The notes beneath the pieces were generated by a model that was not told where the DNA came from, did no database searches, and worked only from the letters and a program-made list of their open reading frames with translations. The translations under genes and the position numbers were made by a program. 64,000 nt of DNA, from the NCBI RefSeq assembly GCF_914767665.1, contig NC_059503.1:27404001-27468000 (forward strand), in the 5' to 3' direction. The stretch is from Harmonia axyridis. Its lineage: Eukaryota > Arthropoda > Insecta > Coleoptera > Coccinellidae. Positions 11,286 to 22,567 of the stretch are shown one piece after another (the stretch's first letter is position 1; the number at the start of each line of letters is the position of its first letter).

Positions 11286-11600
11286 AGAGTGCGGAAGAAC
11301 ATGAGGAAGAATAACAAGGTCTGTGTAATCTTGGTTCCCGGTCACTGTGTAGGAGAGTAGGAAACTCTGGATCACCTGATGACGGAGCTTTGCCATCGCT
11401 AGCAAATACAAATAATTCCTGGGATAAAAGAATAATAGAAGTGAAGGAGTAACCTCTTCGAAGCCATCCCAGATACTGGAGTTCATTAGAACTCTGGAAC
11501 TGGAAAGCGAGCTGTAGATTACGATAACTTATGATGAAAACAGCTCTGATGAGGGACACAATAGATCATAAGGTCGATGTGCAATTGAAGCACCCTTAAA
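11286..11600 (+). pseudogene. R1-like LINE 3' end, degenerate copy
   Basis: This stretch matches, with many indels, the 3' end of the LINE at 45925-46505. Shared landmarks are the GGATCACNTGATGACGGA zinc-knuckle region, TTTGGAGTTCAT-like and AGAACTCTGGAACTGGAA sequences, and the final GGACACAAT..ACCATAAGG. It is not translatable through its length. It supports a local family of 5'-truncated insertions. Confidence 0.7.
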
Positions 11601-12952
11601 TCTTAATCTAAAACTATAACCCTGCAAAGAAGTTGGTGTTACAGAATCTCTACAATATAAGGAAATATATCAAACTAGGAACAGATGCTGAAAAAATGGT
11701 TTTCATCTTTTTTGTGGGAGATTCTCATAAAACAAAAATAATAAATTAAACACACTTTCCAAGAATTTATCATAAATCTTGTCTATCAAAACACAAGAAG
11801 AGTTGTAAGTAGCCAACGGATTCCAAAACATATAGGCAATCCAAGAACAAACGTTGTCATCAACGGGAAAGCTACCATCAATTGAACACCAGATTCTACG
11901 TCAAAACACTGTCATTTTGACAAAGAATGATCGGACTGATGTCAATGTAAAACTAAATTCTATGAAACTGAAGTCTATGCAACCATTCAGTGGCGCAACT
12001 CAGATTTTTTTTCTGTTCAATAATGCAGAACAATATGAAAGCATGCAATATCGTTGCATACTCTGTTCACTCCCTATCCCGTTCAACAAATCAGCAAAAA
12101 TACTTGTTTGCCATCATCGAAAACCATCAAGAATCATTGTGAAATGCACATTTCCAATGAAAAATAACAAAAAAGTGAAAAATACGAGGGGGCGTTAAAG
12201 AAAAGAATTACCCAATACAACTATCAGAACATTTCGTCTACTGAAAGTCGACTAGAAAGTAGAAATTCAGGTTGTTTTTTGGTCTTTATGTCCGCAAATC
12301 TTTGTGATAACATTACAATTCTCATACGATTTTGATGAAATTGGATCAATCATAGACTCACTACTCTATGATCATAGATAATGCCATACGAATTTTAGTT
12401 CTTTCAAATATGTGCCACTTGGGCGTGCAAGAACGTGTTATTCCTTTAAACTTCAGTATCTTGTGTTTCACGAGACCCACCAATTAGAGAATCCCCCTAC
12501 TATGACGAATCTTTCACCAGACACAAGAGTCCAAAGCCTGCACTTCAAATCAAGTCATTCGACTTCTTGAGATTACCACTCAATCTACTCCAGAAAACCC
12601 TTCCAGCGAATGAATCCTATCAAAAATCCTCTCGAAATATGATACTTAGTAAACTCCAAATTCTGCCATTCAACACAGTTAAGATCAGTATAAAGGAGTC
12701 TAAGATTCGTACATTCCAAACAGCAGGTAAGGATTAGTGGGTAAGAGCCTTACACTGTTCGATCTTCCAGTAAGTTTCTAAAAGAGGATTGCTTCAACAA
12801 AATAATTCTCTACAAAACAGATTTTTGTAGAATTCAGTTATGGCATCGGTTCGTGGGTATATAGCATTTCAGTCAGTTAGTTATTAAGGGGTTGGAATGT
12901 CTCCACCAAGAGCATTCAGTGTCCTGTAAATATGAAGTTTGTAGATCTTTCC
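11601..12952. other. Unassigned DNA
   Basis: A 114-codon plus-strand frame (11854-12198) has no domain or motif that I recognise and ends in a basic tail. It could be chance. Nothing else in the interval has support as a gene or repeat. Confidence 0.4.
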
Positions 12953-13169
12953 CATAGAGTAATGAATATAGAAAGAGGGAGTAGGTATACGTAATTTTCA
13001 CATGTCCCCAACATGGTTAGATTACGTTGTCAGATTGTGGTATATTTTCAAATCCACAATATTACTATATCATTATGAATGTATATTATATTGAATTGAA
13101 TATATTTATTTGAGTGATTCTCAATTGAATATGCAAATTTCAATATTTGGAGTCCGATATTTTTCCGAA

Positions 13170-14050
13170 TGGACTAGTTTAGTGATGTTGATAATACTAT
13201 ATTTGACACGATAGAATTAAAATATAGAGCAAAACTGATAAATCAGTGAAAACATTTTGAAAATCCATCAATGACTGAGAAATAGATTATTTAAATTTAC
13301 GTATTTTAGCGCGGAACGTCTTTGGTCTGTGACGTCACCGCTCTTGCCTGTGATCGCTACACCATAAATTACGTTTAAATACTTAGCCGCGCCAAGGCTC
13401 TCGCGCCGTTTGTAGTTGTACAGTGTAGTTTTAACTCGAGTTTTGTTTTTATGTCACCATAATGGAAGAAGGCTTCGTGAAAGGACAAAGTGACAATTTG
13501 CCTAAAATAGATATATTCGCAGATATGGAGTTTTTTTTTTTCAAATCCATCTTATGTCAGTGCAGAAATAAAAGGAGTTAAACTTTTCAAGTAAGTATCT
13601 ACTTTTGAGTTTGCTTCATCATGGTTCAACTTATAACGATGATTTATTTAAAAAACGTTTCATAAACAGTTTGTAGTTGAGTACTGGTTGTTGAAGTCTA
13701 TCAATGGCAAAACATATTCATGTTAGGAGTAAAAAGTGAAAAGAGAAAAAAGTAATTTATATGTATGTATATAGTAAGTTATTTCAGCCATCGTGTAACT
13801 AACAAAACACGACACGAACGGCACAAGTGATTGTACACCAATGAATTCGTAAGCACTCTGCGAATACCAGTCGTCTAGTGTGTGACGTCACGACACTTAC
13901 ACGTACTATGAAATTATTCTTCCAAGCGCAACTTCAAAGACCCATAACTTTTTCATTTCTAGAGATATTTCAATGTTTCTTCCACATTTTTGTTTCATTT
14001 TACTTAAATTTTTAGAATTAATCCTTAACAAAAAAATGAAAACTAGTCCA
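13170..14050 (+). mobile_element. Family-Y element (TGGACTAGTTT ends) inserted inside family X
   Basis: Comparison with the uninterrupted copy at 52408-52992 shows an extra 881 bp here, beginning TGGACTAGTTT and ending in its inverse, AAACTAGTCCA. GTGACGTCAC palindromes lie near 13328 and 13881, about 160-170 bp inside each end. A short promoter-like GC-rich block (13300-13430) precedes an ATG at 13462. So it looks like an internally deleted DNA transposon that keeps the start of its gene. Confidence 0.6.
13462..13590 (+). pseudogene. First-exon fragment of the family-Y gene, frameshifted
   Basis: From the ATG the frame reads MEEGFVKGQSDNLPKIDIF, then enters a run of 11 T (13531-13541). After it, another frame reads NPSYVSAEIKGVKLF up to a splice-donor-like CAA|GTAAGTAT at about 13590. 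The frame change equals one extra T in the homopolymer. I recall similar GFVKG..D.LPK.D starts followed by a VSAE.KGVK block in repetitive insect proteins that go on to SWIM zinc-finger and YqaJ-like nuclease regions. That link is from memory and low in certainty. The rest of the gene is deleted. Confidence 0.4.
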
Positions 14051-14416
14051 TTGTCGAATTTATAGTATACAGAATATTTATTATTATCTGTATCTACCTG
14101 CTGAAATCCAAGGTTTCGCAACTATTGCCCTCCAAGTGTCATCCGTTGTTTCACGTCGTTTGGCGCGCTTGAAGTATGTTTTCTGAATTTCTGATATATT
14201 AAGGTATTCATCTCAATACATTTTGAGTTGATATAATACGTTGATTCACTATAGGACATAAAAAGTGCGTTCTTTGTGGAGGAACTCGCGAATTGAGTAA
14301 ATTATCCTATCACTGATATGTTTTCCGCGCGCTTCATGTCAAATTTGATGGTTCATATTGGTAACATAATTTGCTTACTGAAAATGACCTATGCTCCCAC
14401 TACGTATAATACTCTG

Positions 14417-15119
14417 AGATCCAACCTCATCCTGTGAGTCTATTGTCTTAAACCGCACAAAAAAGCATTTATCGCATCTATTTTATAAAAATTTGCATAT
14501 CTGGTGAAACGGTGATTTCTCAGAGGGTGTGAGCGCATAGACTTTTAAGACTTTACAACTTTCAATATCCAAAGATCTCGTCGATCATTCACGCCTCAGC
14601 GTCCTTCTCGGCCTAACCCACGCGTCCGCAAGAGGAGACGCTCCAGGGCAACGACGAATCGTCTTCACCTGAGCGACGAGAGAAAAAAAAAACTAAACAC
14701 GTAGAGAAAAGACAGAACAGAGAAAATGCGAGAGAGGACCGGTCCCGGTGTAGGCTTGTTGCACAAAACAAACTCATATTGTACCAACTTCCAACACACA
14801 TATACAAGTGGAGCGACTTCATATATCTCTTGGAGGGCCTTGGGCGACAATCGCTGTTGGCTGGATGATGCTACGCCGAACGAGCGGAAACAGTGGCGTG
14901 GAAGTTGCGTCTTCACCGATGAAACACAGTAGAAAGGACCAGGCACAAATATATGAAAAATGGTTATAATAATAATAATAATAATAATAATCCGATTTTT
15001 GGGCACTATTCCTGTTGTTGAGATGATAATTGGAATAGTTCTCGTTGATATCATTCCCCACTGGCGCTTTATCTGAAATTCGAGGTCCCTATATTTTGAA
15101 ATTTTTTCGACCTCTTTTA
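14417..15119. other. GC-richer stretch with candidate exon-like frame and a TAA microsatellite
   Basis: About 14580-14940 is GC-richer. The plus-strand frame 14726-14932 (68 codons) has non-repetitive sequence but no known domain. A (TAA)n run lies at 14967-14990, close to the 3' side of the LINE at 15120-16265, and may be its tail or chance. I cannot decide whether an exon is present. Confidence 0.35.
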
Positions 15120-16265
15120 AAGTCATAATCCTTTATTGATCTCATAAGACATACAATTATGTGTGAGATAAGTCACGAAAAAAAGAAAAAGTTAACATAA
15201 ATAATTATCAAATGTATCGTTTAAAAATTCACCAACAGTATAATAACAATTTCTTAACAATTAAGCTTTCACACTGGCCTTGAATTCTCTAAGATTCAGA
15301 GACGTGATATGGGAAGGTAAATGATTGAACAATTTTATGCCCTGATATGTGGGCGACATTTCAAATTTTGTTGTTCTGTGTTTTGGCACAAACAGCACTC
15401 CCCCACTTCTTGTATGGTAATTATGAAAGCTTGATAATTTTGTGATGCTATTCTCTCTTTCCTTTAAGGTTTTAAGAATGAAAACACAAGACAGCGTGAG
15501 AATACTATTTTGTGAAAAAACTGGTCTACAAGACGTCCTTGGTGTTATATCAAATATCATGCGCAGAATCCGCTTTTGAATAATAAAGACCCTACTAACC
15601 TCTGAAGAATTTCCCCAAAGTAGGATGTTGTAAGATATATGGCTATATACTAAGCTGTAATAAATATTGATCAACGATGACATGGGAAACAAGTGTCTTA
15701 CTCTACTTATAGCGAAAAATGAACTTTTCAATTTACCGCAGACCAAATCAATGTGACTGAGCCATCTTAAACCTTCATCCAGAAAAATTCCAAGAAATTT
15801 AACACATTCTTTAGATGTGGTTACAGTATCTAGATGGTGAAGAACGAGTTTCTTACTATATTTACCCAATGAAAAATGAATACATTCAGTCTTCCCGATA
15901 TTAATTACAAGATTATTTGTACGGCACCATTTTACAAAACAATCAAGTAGAAACTCGCACAACATTTGGAGCTCTTCGAAAGAAGAAGCCCTAACAGCAA
16001 ACGATGTGTCGTCAGCAAACAAAATAATTAAACACATCTTCGAGAATGATGGTAACTCGTTTTAGGAACAAAAACTGAACAATTCATCTTTCAAACTTGC
16101 AGGAAGGTCATTGATAAAAATAAGGAACAACAGAGGTCCAAGGACGGATCCCTGCGGTACTCCTAATTTTAAAGTGTACTCAGATGATAGAGTATCCCCG
16201 ACTTTGACATTTGCTGGCCTTCCCGCGAGATACCGGTTGAATTCAAATATAAGTATTGTTTTTGG
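15120..16265 (-). pseudogene. CR1/Jockey-like LINE reverse transcriptase, C-terminal half
   Basis: The minus strand from about 16265 reads GVPQGSVLGPLLFLIFINDL (RT motif with the QGS turn). After a frame break it gives a 258-residue frame (15261-16037) with the catalytic FADDTSF at residues 7-13, then VINIGKTEC, VKFLGIFLDEGLRW, and the thumb region SSLINIYYSLVYSHISYNIL. The frame ends at a normal-looking C-terminus. The protein would copy LINE RNA into DNA at a nick. The endonuclease and the N-terminal RT fingers are missing, so it is 5'-truncated. The long uninterrupted frame suggests a fairly recent insertion. Confidence 0.85.
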
Positions 16266-16529
16266 TCCTTAGTAAAGAAGACTCTGGTCAACGTTGGTCT
16301 CCAAGTTATAAGGAGTCCAAAATAGACATAGCGATAAAAGCTACAAATGTAATATTATCATAACTTTTGAACCACGGAAGATATTCGAAAAGTTTTTCTC
16401 GCCATTTTGCGTATGAAAAAGCTATTCTTTATTGATTGCTAAGGATATTTTTTTGAATTTTTTGAGGTTCTTTACTTGAGAGTTATCTGACTGAACGGAA
16501 AACGTAACTGTTTAGCTGATACATTACAT
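16266..16529. other. Unassigned DNA between LINE and mariner relics
   Basis: No gene or repeat boundary is supported here beyond the end of the LINE homology. Confidence 0.4.
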
Positions 16530-17095
16530 AGGCGTACAACTTTGCTTCCTCTGCTTTTTTCCGAATTTAGAGGTTTTGTTGTACAAAATTGGCTAAAAAT
16601 TTATGATTCAAAGTATTCTCCATCGCACTTTATCATGTCTCTCGTTGTATTGCAGCCGTTTGTTTTTCAATACTCGGCTCAAACGCATTAATTGCGTTCG
16701 ATAACGATCGCCTTTGATTGTTTCAGTCAGTCGGTTTCAATACACTATGCCGAGCTGGTCCCACCAAATACTTAGCATGACCTTGGAACTGTGAATATTC
16801 GGTTTGGCCGTCGACGTGGAAGCATGGCTGGGATATGCACATGATTTTCTGCGCTTGGGATTATCGTTTTGAACCCATTTTTCGTCTCCAGTCACAATGC
16901 GATGCAGGAATCTCTTTCGTATTTGCCTTTCAAGCAGCTGTTCACAAGCAAACAAATGCCGTTCAACATCTTTCGGCTTCAACTCGTACGACATCAAATT
17001 TCCTTGTTTCTGAATCATTCCCATGACTTTCGGGCGTTTTGAAATGGCTTGTTGCATCACTCCCAATGATCCTGCCAATTCTTGTTGCGTTTGTG
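16530..17095 (-). mobile_element. Truncated mariner (mellifera-like), minus orientation
   Basis: The left end matches the TIR (GGCGTACAACTTTGCTTCC) and the right end stops inside the transposase gene. The minus-strand frame 16737-17078 (113 residues) holds GSLGVMQQAISKR (helix-turn-helix), the HRIVTGDEKWV motif with the first catalytic Asp, NPKRRKS, HASTSTAKPNIHSSKVMLSI and WWDQLGIVYYE-type sequence. The second and third catalytic Asp of D,D34D lie in a deleted stretch. Inactive. Confidence 0.85.
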
Positions 17096-19175
17096 TTTTT
17101 CTGTCAGGAGATAGAACTTTTCAGAAAAAAAGATTGCAGAAAATAATAAAACTCACAAAGGAATTGTTGAAATTCCAATAATCATCATTCCTAAGCCGAA
17201 CTACTTATTATTTGAAGAAAATCGAATTTGTCATCGGTGAGTCAAACCTTCTCGTTTGGGCAATTATCGGTTCAAAATTTAAAAAATAACCGCGATAAAA
17301 TGATAGAGCGATTTAGGTTGTTAACAACGATCACTCAAAAAAGAATGAATAAATATACCCACTGATACTGGTGGTTAAACCACTCAGAAATTTAATGTAT
17401 TTTCCTCAATCACAGTTTTATGTAAAACATCTATTTTTTGCAATATTTGATATAATCATTAGTTTTGCCCATTTCAAATCAATCACCTGAAATCTACAAA
17501 AGTTCGAGATTACGTTGGAAAAGAAAACTCTTGAACTTCAATTCAAATGTTCCTCAATTCGATGTGGAAGATTGTTGGTGACTTTTTAAAAAGTCCCCAA
17601 CACTGAAATCGGCAACAGGTTCGAAGAAAATAAAATTGAAAAAAAATCATCGGCTCTTTTCTGGCCTATCATCGTTTCGTTATACCTGACTGCTTCAGAG
17701 TGTTAAACTTGAATTAATTTGATTTTAATTTTAAGGTTCACTAATATTATGGTTTCATTTGATTGGATTTCATTCAATGTATTATCTTTCATGAAACATG
17801 ATGACTTATCGAATATAATCCAATTAATTCAAGTAATAATATTAATTTACCTTAAAATTACTATTAACTTTTTATTTGATGAACAAATTTCGAAATTGTA
17901 TTCCATTTAATACACACTTAAGCAAGTCATAATATAACGGAACAATAATCGTGAAAATTATTCCAAATGCGGAATTGCGAAAAATATTCAGTGTTCTGAA
18001 AAACTTTTAGTTTTTAGTTTTAGTTTAGTCTTTGAGATTAAGGGGCAAATAGTAGAATCCTCCGAGGAAGAATTCACAAGGATGTATTCTTGGATGAAAT
18101 AATTAGTCGATTCACTGATTCAATAATCCTGAAAGAGGCAATAGTGTTTTGTTTACAGGATTACCACCACGTGGTCTTTGAAGTTTTTCGCTACGGAGTG
18201 AGCATAGCGCATAGCATTTGAATAAACATATTTAGACGAAAAGTATTTCCACATATATTTTGTAGTTTTTCGCATAGAATACGAATCTGCAAAAAAAACA
18301 GAAATTGCATTGGAAATTCCAAAGTTGACCCTCGTCCTCCCACAAGAGTGAAGGAAATGGAGAAGGTTTCAGCATAAATGGACCTCCCTGTCAAAATATC
18401 CACCTGTTATTCGAAACATTTTTTCGTGAGATATTTTGTTTTAGAGATTTCTGATTTCTGGTTTAATTTGAAAAATTCACCCGGTACCTATATACGTCAT
18501 ATCTTTTGTACTGAAATCGACATTGAGGGTTCATCACAATCATTATTATAATTAACCAAAATGACTTCATTGAACAACATTGCCGAATGAAGTCATTTTC
18601 TTAAGGCGAAATCCGTGTCTGTTATCTCGAGATCAGTTACCCGCCGCTGGCCTCGATCTAGGAGTACCATCCATAAAACCACATGTGACCCAGTGATGGT
18701 TAGCTTCTTTCCCAATAGATGATACCTTCACTTCGCCACTTTTACACTCCGGTGACCACGGACGATGTTATATCATTTCTTTCAATTCACCATGTATGAA
18801 TCTACTGCCACTTCCAACTGAGATACAGAGTTTTATGGATGTCAGACATTCGAACATATCAATCTTAGTTGAATGGGATGGGAGTGTCTTAGGGAAGACG
18901 CAGAAACATCGAAAAAAGTTATTGCGTTTGGAATCTCAAACAATTTTTTCTATGTTCATAAGAGGTTAGAATTTCAGGGAGTTGCGACTCCCTGCTACCT
19001 AAAACTACCATCGCAGATTCACGATGTACACGGCAGTTAGATTTGTATTTGTAAGTTGAGAAATGAGTGAAACAACAAAAGCTGCAAGTAGCTTAGAATC
19101 ATCCACTTTTACAACGTCTCAAAGTAGTGAAAATGGCTTGAAAATAACCTTGTATAATAAAAAAATTCCTTCCCG
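17096..19175. other. Unassigned AT-rich DNA
   Basis: No coding or mobile element is supported. An exact second copy of the E-box motif GGATTACCACCACGTGGT is at 18158-18175. A perfect 14-bp stem with a 14-base loop sits at 18558-18599 (arms AAAATGACTTCATT). An 8-bp hairpin, GGGAGT..ACTCCC, lies near 18977-18994. Confidence 0.45.
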
Positions 19176-19460
19176 AACTAAAGTGATAGTACTATCAACT
19201 ATTTGCACGACGTGATAGTGCGAGAGTACTGCCGCAACAGTGCGGTAGTAACTATCAAATAGTTTACATAGTGACTACATAGCACTTGAAGAAGAAGAAG
19301 TTTACATAGTGACAGTAAATTAGTTACTATCACGATAGTAACTAACGCGGAAACTGTCATCGTTTACTATCACTTTTACGATAGTAACAATCAACGTGAA
19401 AATGAGCCTCTACGATGGTACTATCGTGAGAGTTACTATCATCGTGAAAATGAGATTTTA
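19176..19460. repeat. GATAGT/ACTATC-rich inverted-motif repeat with a 23-bp retroposed insert
   Basis: The motif GATAGTAACT or its inverse AGTTACTATC appears about ten times in both orientations. At 19276-19298 a 23-bp insert ending in a GAAGAAGAAGA tail is flanked by a perfect 15-bp duplication, AGTTTACATAGTGAC (19261-19275 and 19299-19313). The inverted motifs could be sub-repeats of a MITE or a cluster of binding sites. No protein is encoded. Confidence 0.6.
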
Positions 19461-19634
19461 TAGTAGTAGTAGTAGAAGTAAAATAGTACAGGTGATGGTA
19501 CTTTGACACTTGATGTCAAGTTTCAATTCAACAGGTACTTGAACCGTAAAAACTAATCTGAAATTTATGTTTTATTACAGCTTGTGATTCAAGGAAATTC
19601 ATGAAGTCGAAACTATAAACAATGGATCACCTAC

Positions 19635-19712
19635 CTCTGGGGCTGTTGGAGATGTAGGAACCCCTGGTCTGGGTGCTCCAGGCCATCGGTTGGCATCCAA
19701 ACCACATTCGTC
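19635..19712 (-). CDS. Internal coding exon of an unidentified host gene (78 bp)
   Basis: On the minus strand a T-rich tract ends in TTTTTTCAG just before 19712, and the exon ends at 19635 followed by the donor GTAGGTGAT. The 78-base length is 26 codons exactly. In phase 0 it reads DECGLDANRWPGAPRPG and a VPTSPTAPE end, rich in Pro and with one Cys. The other two phases are also open, so phase is not settled. Base composition is clearly above the AT-rich flanks. I do not recognise the gene. The sequence looks like an extracellular or linker segment. It is the best evidence for a host gene, presumably with large introns on both sides, on the minus strand. Confidence 0.55.
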
Positions 19713-19719
19713 CTGAAAA

Positions 19720-20505
19720 AAAAGAAGAAAGACTAAAATTTGAATTTATAATTTTGAGTTATAAGAACAGTACTAAAAATGAATTTTGCTGGAAATAAAC
19801 TATAAAATAAGTTGATGAATACCTTCTTCTATTAACAAAATGTTAATTGATTGCCCCAAAAAATTATAAGATATTTCAAATCATTATGTTTTCCGACATA
19901 TTCCTACTGACTTGATGTCATATGAGTTAATCATTGTTCTGCTTATTTGAGGCACGTGTTTGTATTTTGTCTGAATTAATTAGAGGCCTGTAAATTTTGT
20001 AATATTTAATGTAACAATAATAATTTCTCGTTAATTCACAATTAATAGATGAATAGATCGGCTCATTTTTATTGTCTAATTGATTGCCTTTTTTTTTTAA
20101 ATTTCAGTCTTCACTGTAGTGCTTCAGTTCAAGAATCCACGCTGCGAACGTGCAATGTTGTCGAGGTTTTTGGTAGCTAGAAATTTCCTAACAGCACGAA
20201 TATAAAATTTTCATGTCAAAAGTTCATATGATTTGGAATGTTATTCTATAATTCACTGGCAGAGATCATAATCTTAACAGAACATAGTTACTATGATGAC
20301 TATCTTATAAAAAATTTTCCGCAAATTCATAAGTCCTAACGGTTTGAACATTTATTCATCAACGAGAAAACCGTAAAAACTTGTTCATTTTTACAGTTCG
20401 AACCAATTCCGATATCAGCCCGCTATTTTGCACCAACATATCCACATTTGCATTCCGTTGTATCCCTATCGCAAAGTCCACCCCTATTTAATAACACTCC
20501 CCCAT
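19720..20505. other. Probable intron sequence, nothing recognised
   Basis: AT-rich DNA next to the 78-bp exon. A T-rich tract adjoins the acceptor site, and otherwise no feature is supported. Confidence 0.4.
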
Positions 20506-20790
20506 ATTGATACAAATTAAAAAAAATGCCGAACCCAAAATCGAACCTTGCGGTATTCCCATGTCACTTCCGAATAAATCTAGCTCATTTCGACCGTTGT
20601 GGATTCTAGCACCTACTTGGATAATACGGTTTCCACTATATATCTCCGAAAACACGATTCCTATATTATTATCTTATGACATTTATTATGTGATACTGTG
20701 TTGAGGGCTTTTGCCGAATCAAGAAATGCCGCCACATCTTTATTCATAAACCCACCAAAGGAGAATCAGAAGTAATTCTTGGAAAACGCT
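20506..20790 (-). pseudogene. Decayed LINE reverse transcriptase fragment
   Basis: The minus strand shows AAFLDSAKALNTVSH (RT block with the F.D..KAFD-type motif, here decayed to SAKALN), then after a frame change NELDLFGSDMGIPQGSILGS and FFLICINMG (the QGS block). These two blocks lie in the order and spacing of a CR1/Jockey-type RT, upstream of where YADD would be. The rest is gone. Frameshifts and stops make it non-functional. Confidence 0.7.
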
Positions 20791-21893
20791 TATTGGCGTT
20801 TTTCACATAATTTCAATTCCTTCATATGCCTAATAATTTGGGCACCTTCACGTTGTCATCGTTATCTGTATTGTCAACTCCATTTACTTTCATTTAATTT
20901 TCGATTTGACCTTCAAGTATCATTAGCCGATCATAATAGATACCTAAGATATCCGTCTTAAGAAATTAAGGTAGTCAGACAGATCGATAACAGTATCTAA
21001 TCCGTTTCAACTGTCAAATCAACTTCGTGTCAAACAGCAGCGATACCATCTGTGGCTTTTAACGCGCCATAACCCCGTCACCGTAACCTATAACGATTTT
21101 TTTCAACCGTGACCATTGTTCGAGAAACAATAATGATTGATTTCTATCGAAAAAATAATGTCGGAAAAAGCGCACTCTACGAAAATCCACACCTAGTTGA
21201 CGTTCTAGGTCATAATAAAGTCATTATTTATTGTTGTCCGAGCTGACTACAACATTGAGGTTGTCACTTTTCAAATGAATCGGCCAGTTCAGTTAAAAAT
21301 TAATGAAAACTGAATATAGGAAGGAGTGCTGCAAGGGTCATTACGAGGTAAAAGAATATTCTCAAGTCTCTTATGTGTTAAGTTTTGAACGGAAAAGATA
21401 ACCGGTAATGATGAATCTTGATGTCCTCTGAGGATGGTATCTATAGTAACTTCAGTTCAACAATGAGTAATAAACAGTGACCAGCGAAAGACTGGTATTC
21501 AGCATTGAAATCAATTGTTCGGATTTTAGACGTTAATTAAATCAATTAACTTTCAACAATAAACCAGCAATTTCGCCATCTCATATTTCATATCTCCCAA
21601 CATTTTAAATTTATGATAATTGCATCGTTTCTTCATAGGAGAAAAGCCCGGTGGCTAGATATTAGAGATTAGTAATTATGAGTCTGTATTGGCATCTCCG
21701 ATGTCTGCTGCTTTCCTCATCGCCAAAGGACTGCTGATAATAGAGATTTATGGCATTTTCTAGAATATTGAATATAGCAACCTATGGCTTAGTGGAAGGC
21801 ATATGCAAATTCCTTTCCTTTATATAATGGAATTAATAGAATACCTAGACTTTTTCGAAAAATTCGGTATCGAAAGTAGAACAGTCGCATATA
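20791..21893. other. Unassigned DNA
   Basis: No coding sequence, transposon end or repeat is supported in this interval. Confidence 0.4.
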
Positions 21894-22567
21894 CAGGATG
21901 TCCCATAAGTGGCACGTCACAGTGACACCGGAGGTAGGTCAGCTAAAGAGGGACCTAACCAGCCTAACATCCATCTTTTTCCCTATTGTGACTTTAACAA
22001 ATAATAACAAAGCCCGGTATCAAATGTAATGTCATAGCAAGCGGCAAAATTACCTGATAGCGGGTTTCCTAGTTTCAACTTAGTTAAGTAGGGCATCGGT
22101 AAAATGATGAAAATACCTAGTTTTATGGGCATAAGATTCGTGTATTGTACCATTTCTAAATCTGTTTAAAATGCCCAATTTTTTTATGTTACTTGCTCGT
22201 TTTGTTTCAAGGATTTTTTTTCACAGCAGGTGTCCAAAGTCGAAGTTCTCGTTTTGCTAGCAATTGAAATCAAGATTTATCCATTAATTTACGGAAATCC
22301 ACATAACTTTTTGACAGAATCATACTCATGTCATCTTAAATAATTATTTAAGATTCCATTACAACAACAAAAATAAGCTTCGAGAGCTTTCCAGCAGAAT
22401 TCTGACCCTGACAATGTTAAAAAAGGTGAAAATTCACTAAAAAACGTAATTTGGTAATAACTCGAAAACCATGCAACTTTTACTGGGGTCATGTTAGGCT
22501 GGTTTGGTCCCTCTTTAGCTGACCTACCTCCGGTGTCACTGTGACGTGCCACTTATGGGACACCCTG
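21894..22567. mobile_element. TA-flanked TIR MITE, 674 bp
   Basis: About 80 bases at each end are inverted copies with few mismatches, starting CAGGNTGTCCCATAAGTGG. They are flanked by TATA-like target sequence (21890-21893 and 22569-22572). The middle 500 bases have no coding sequence. Long TIRs and TA target sites fit a non-autonomous Tc1/mariner-superfamily element. Confidence 0.8.

Larger units (their letters stand above)
12953..14416. mobile_element. Family-X TIR element (CATAG ends), copy A, carrying a second insertion
   Basis: The left end CATAGAGTAATGAATATAGA and the decayed right end near TAATACTCTG correspond to both ends of the intact 585-bp relative at 52408-52992, which has an 8-bp target duplication. 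Here the two halves (12953-13169 and 14051-14416) are split by an 881-bp inserted element with its own inverted ends. The flanks share AGATC but no clear 8-bp duplication remains, suggesting an older copy. Ends starting CA plus an 8-bp duplication fit the P or hAT groups; the class is not proven. Confidence 0.65.

Noticed and set aside
11366..11396. A second hammerhead motif around CCTGATGACGG
   Set aside because: No GAAA strand or stem II at the right spacing; it belongs to the LINE knuckle region.
11854..12198. 114-codon plus-strand frame as a gene
   Set aside because: No recognisable domain, no splice or start context and no repeat partner, so it is noted only in the interval entry.
14726..14932. 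A confirmed host exon
   Set aside because: The composition is suggestive, but no convincing acceptor or donor pair and no domain were found.
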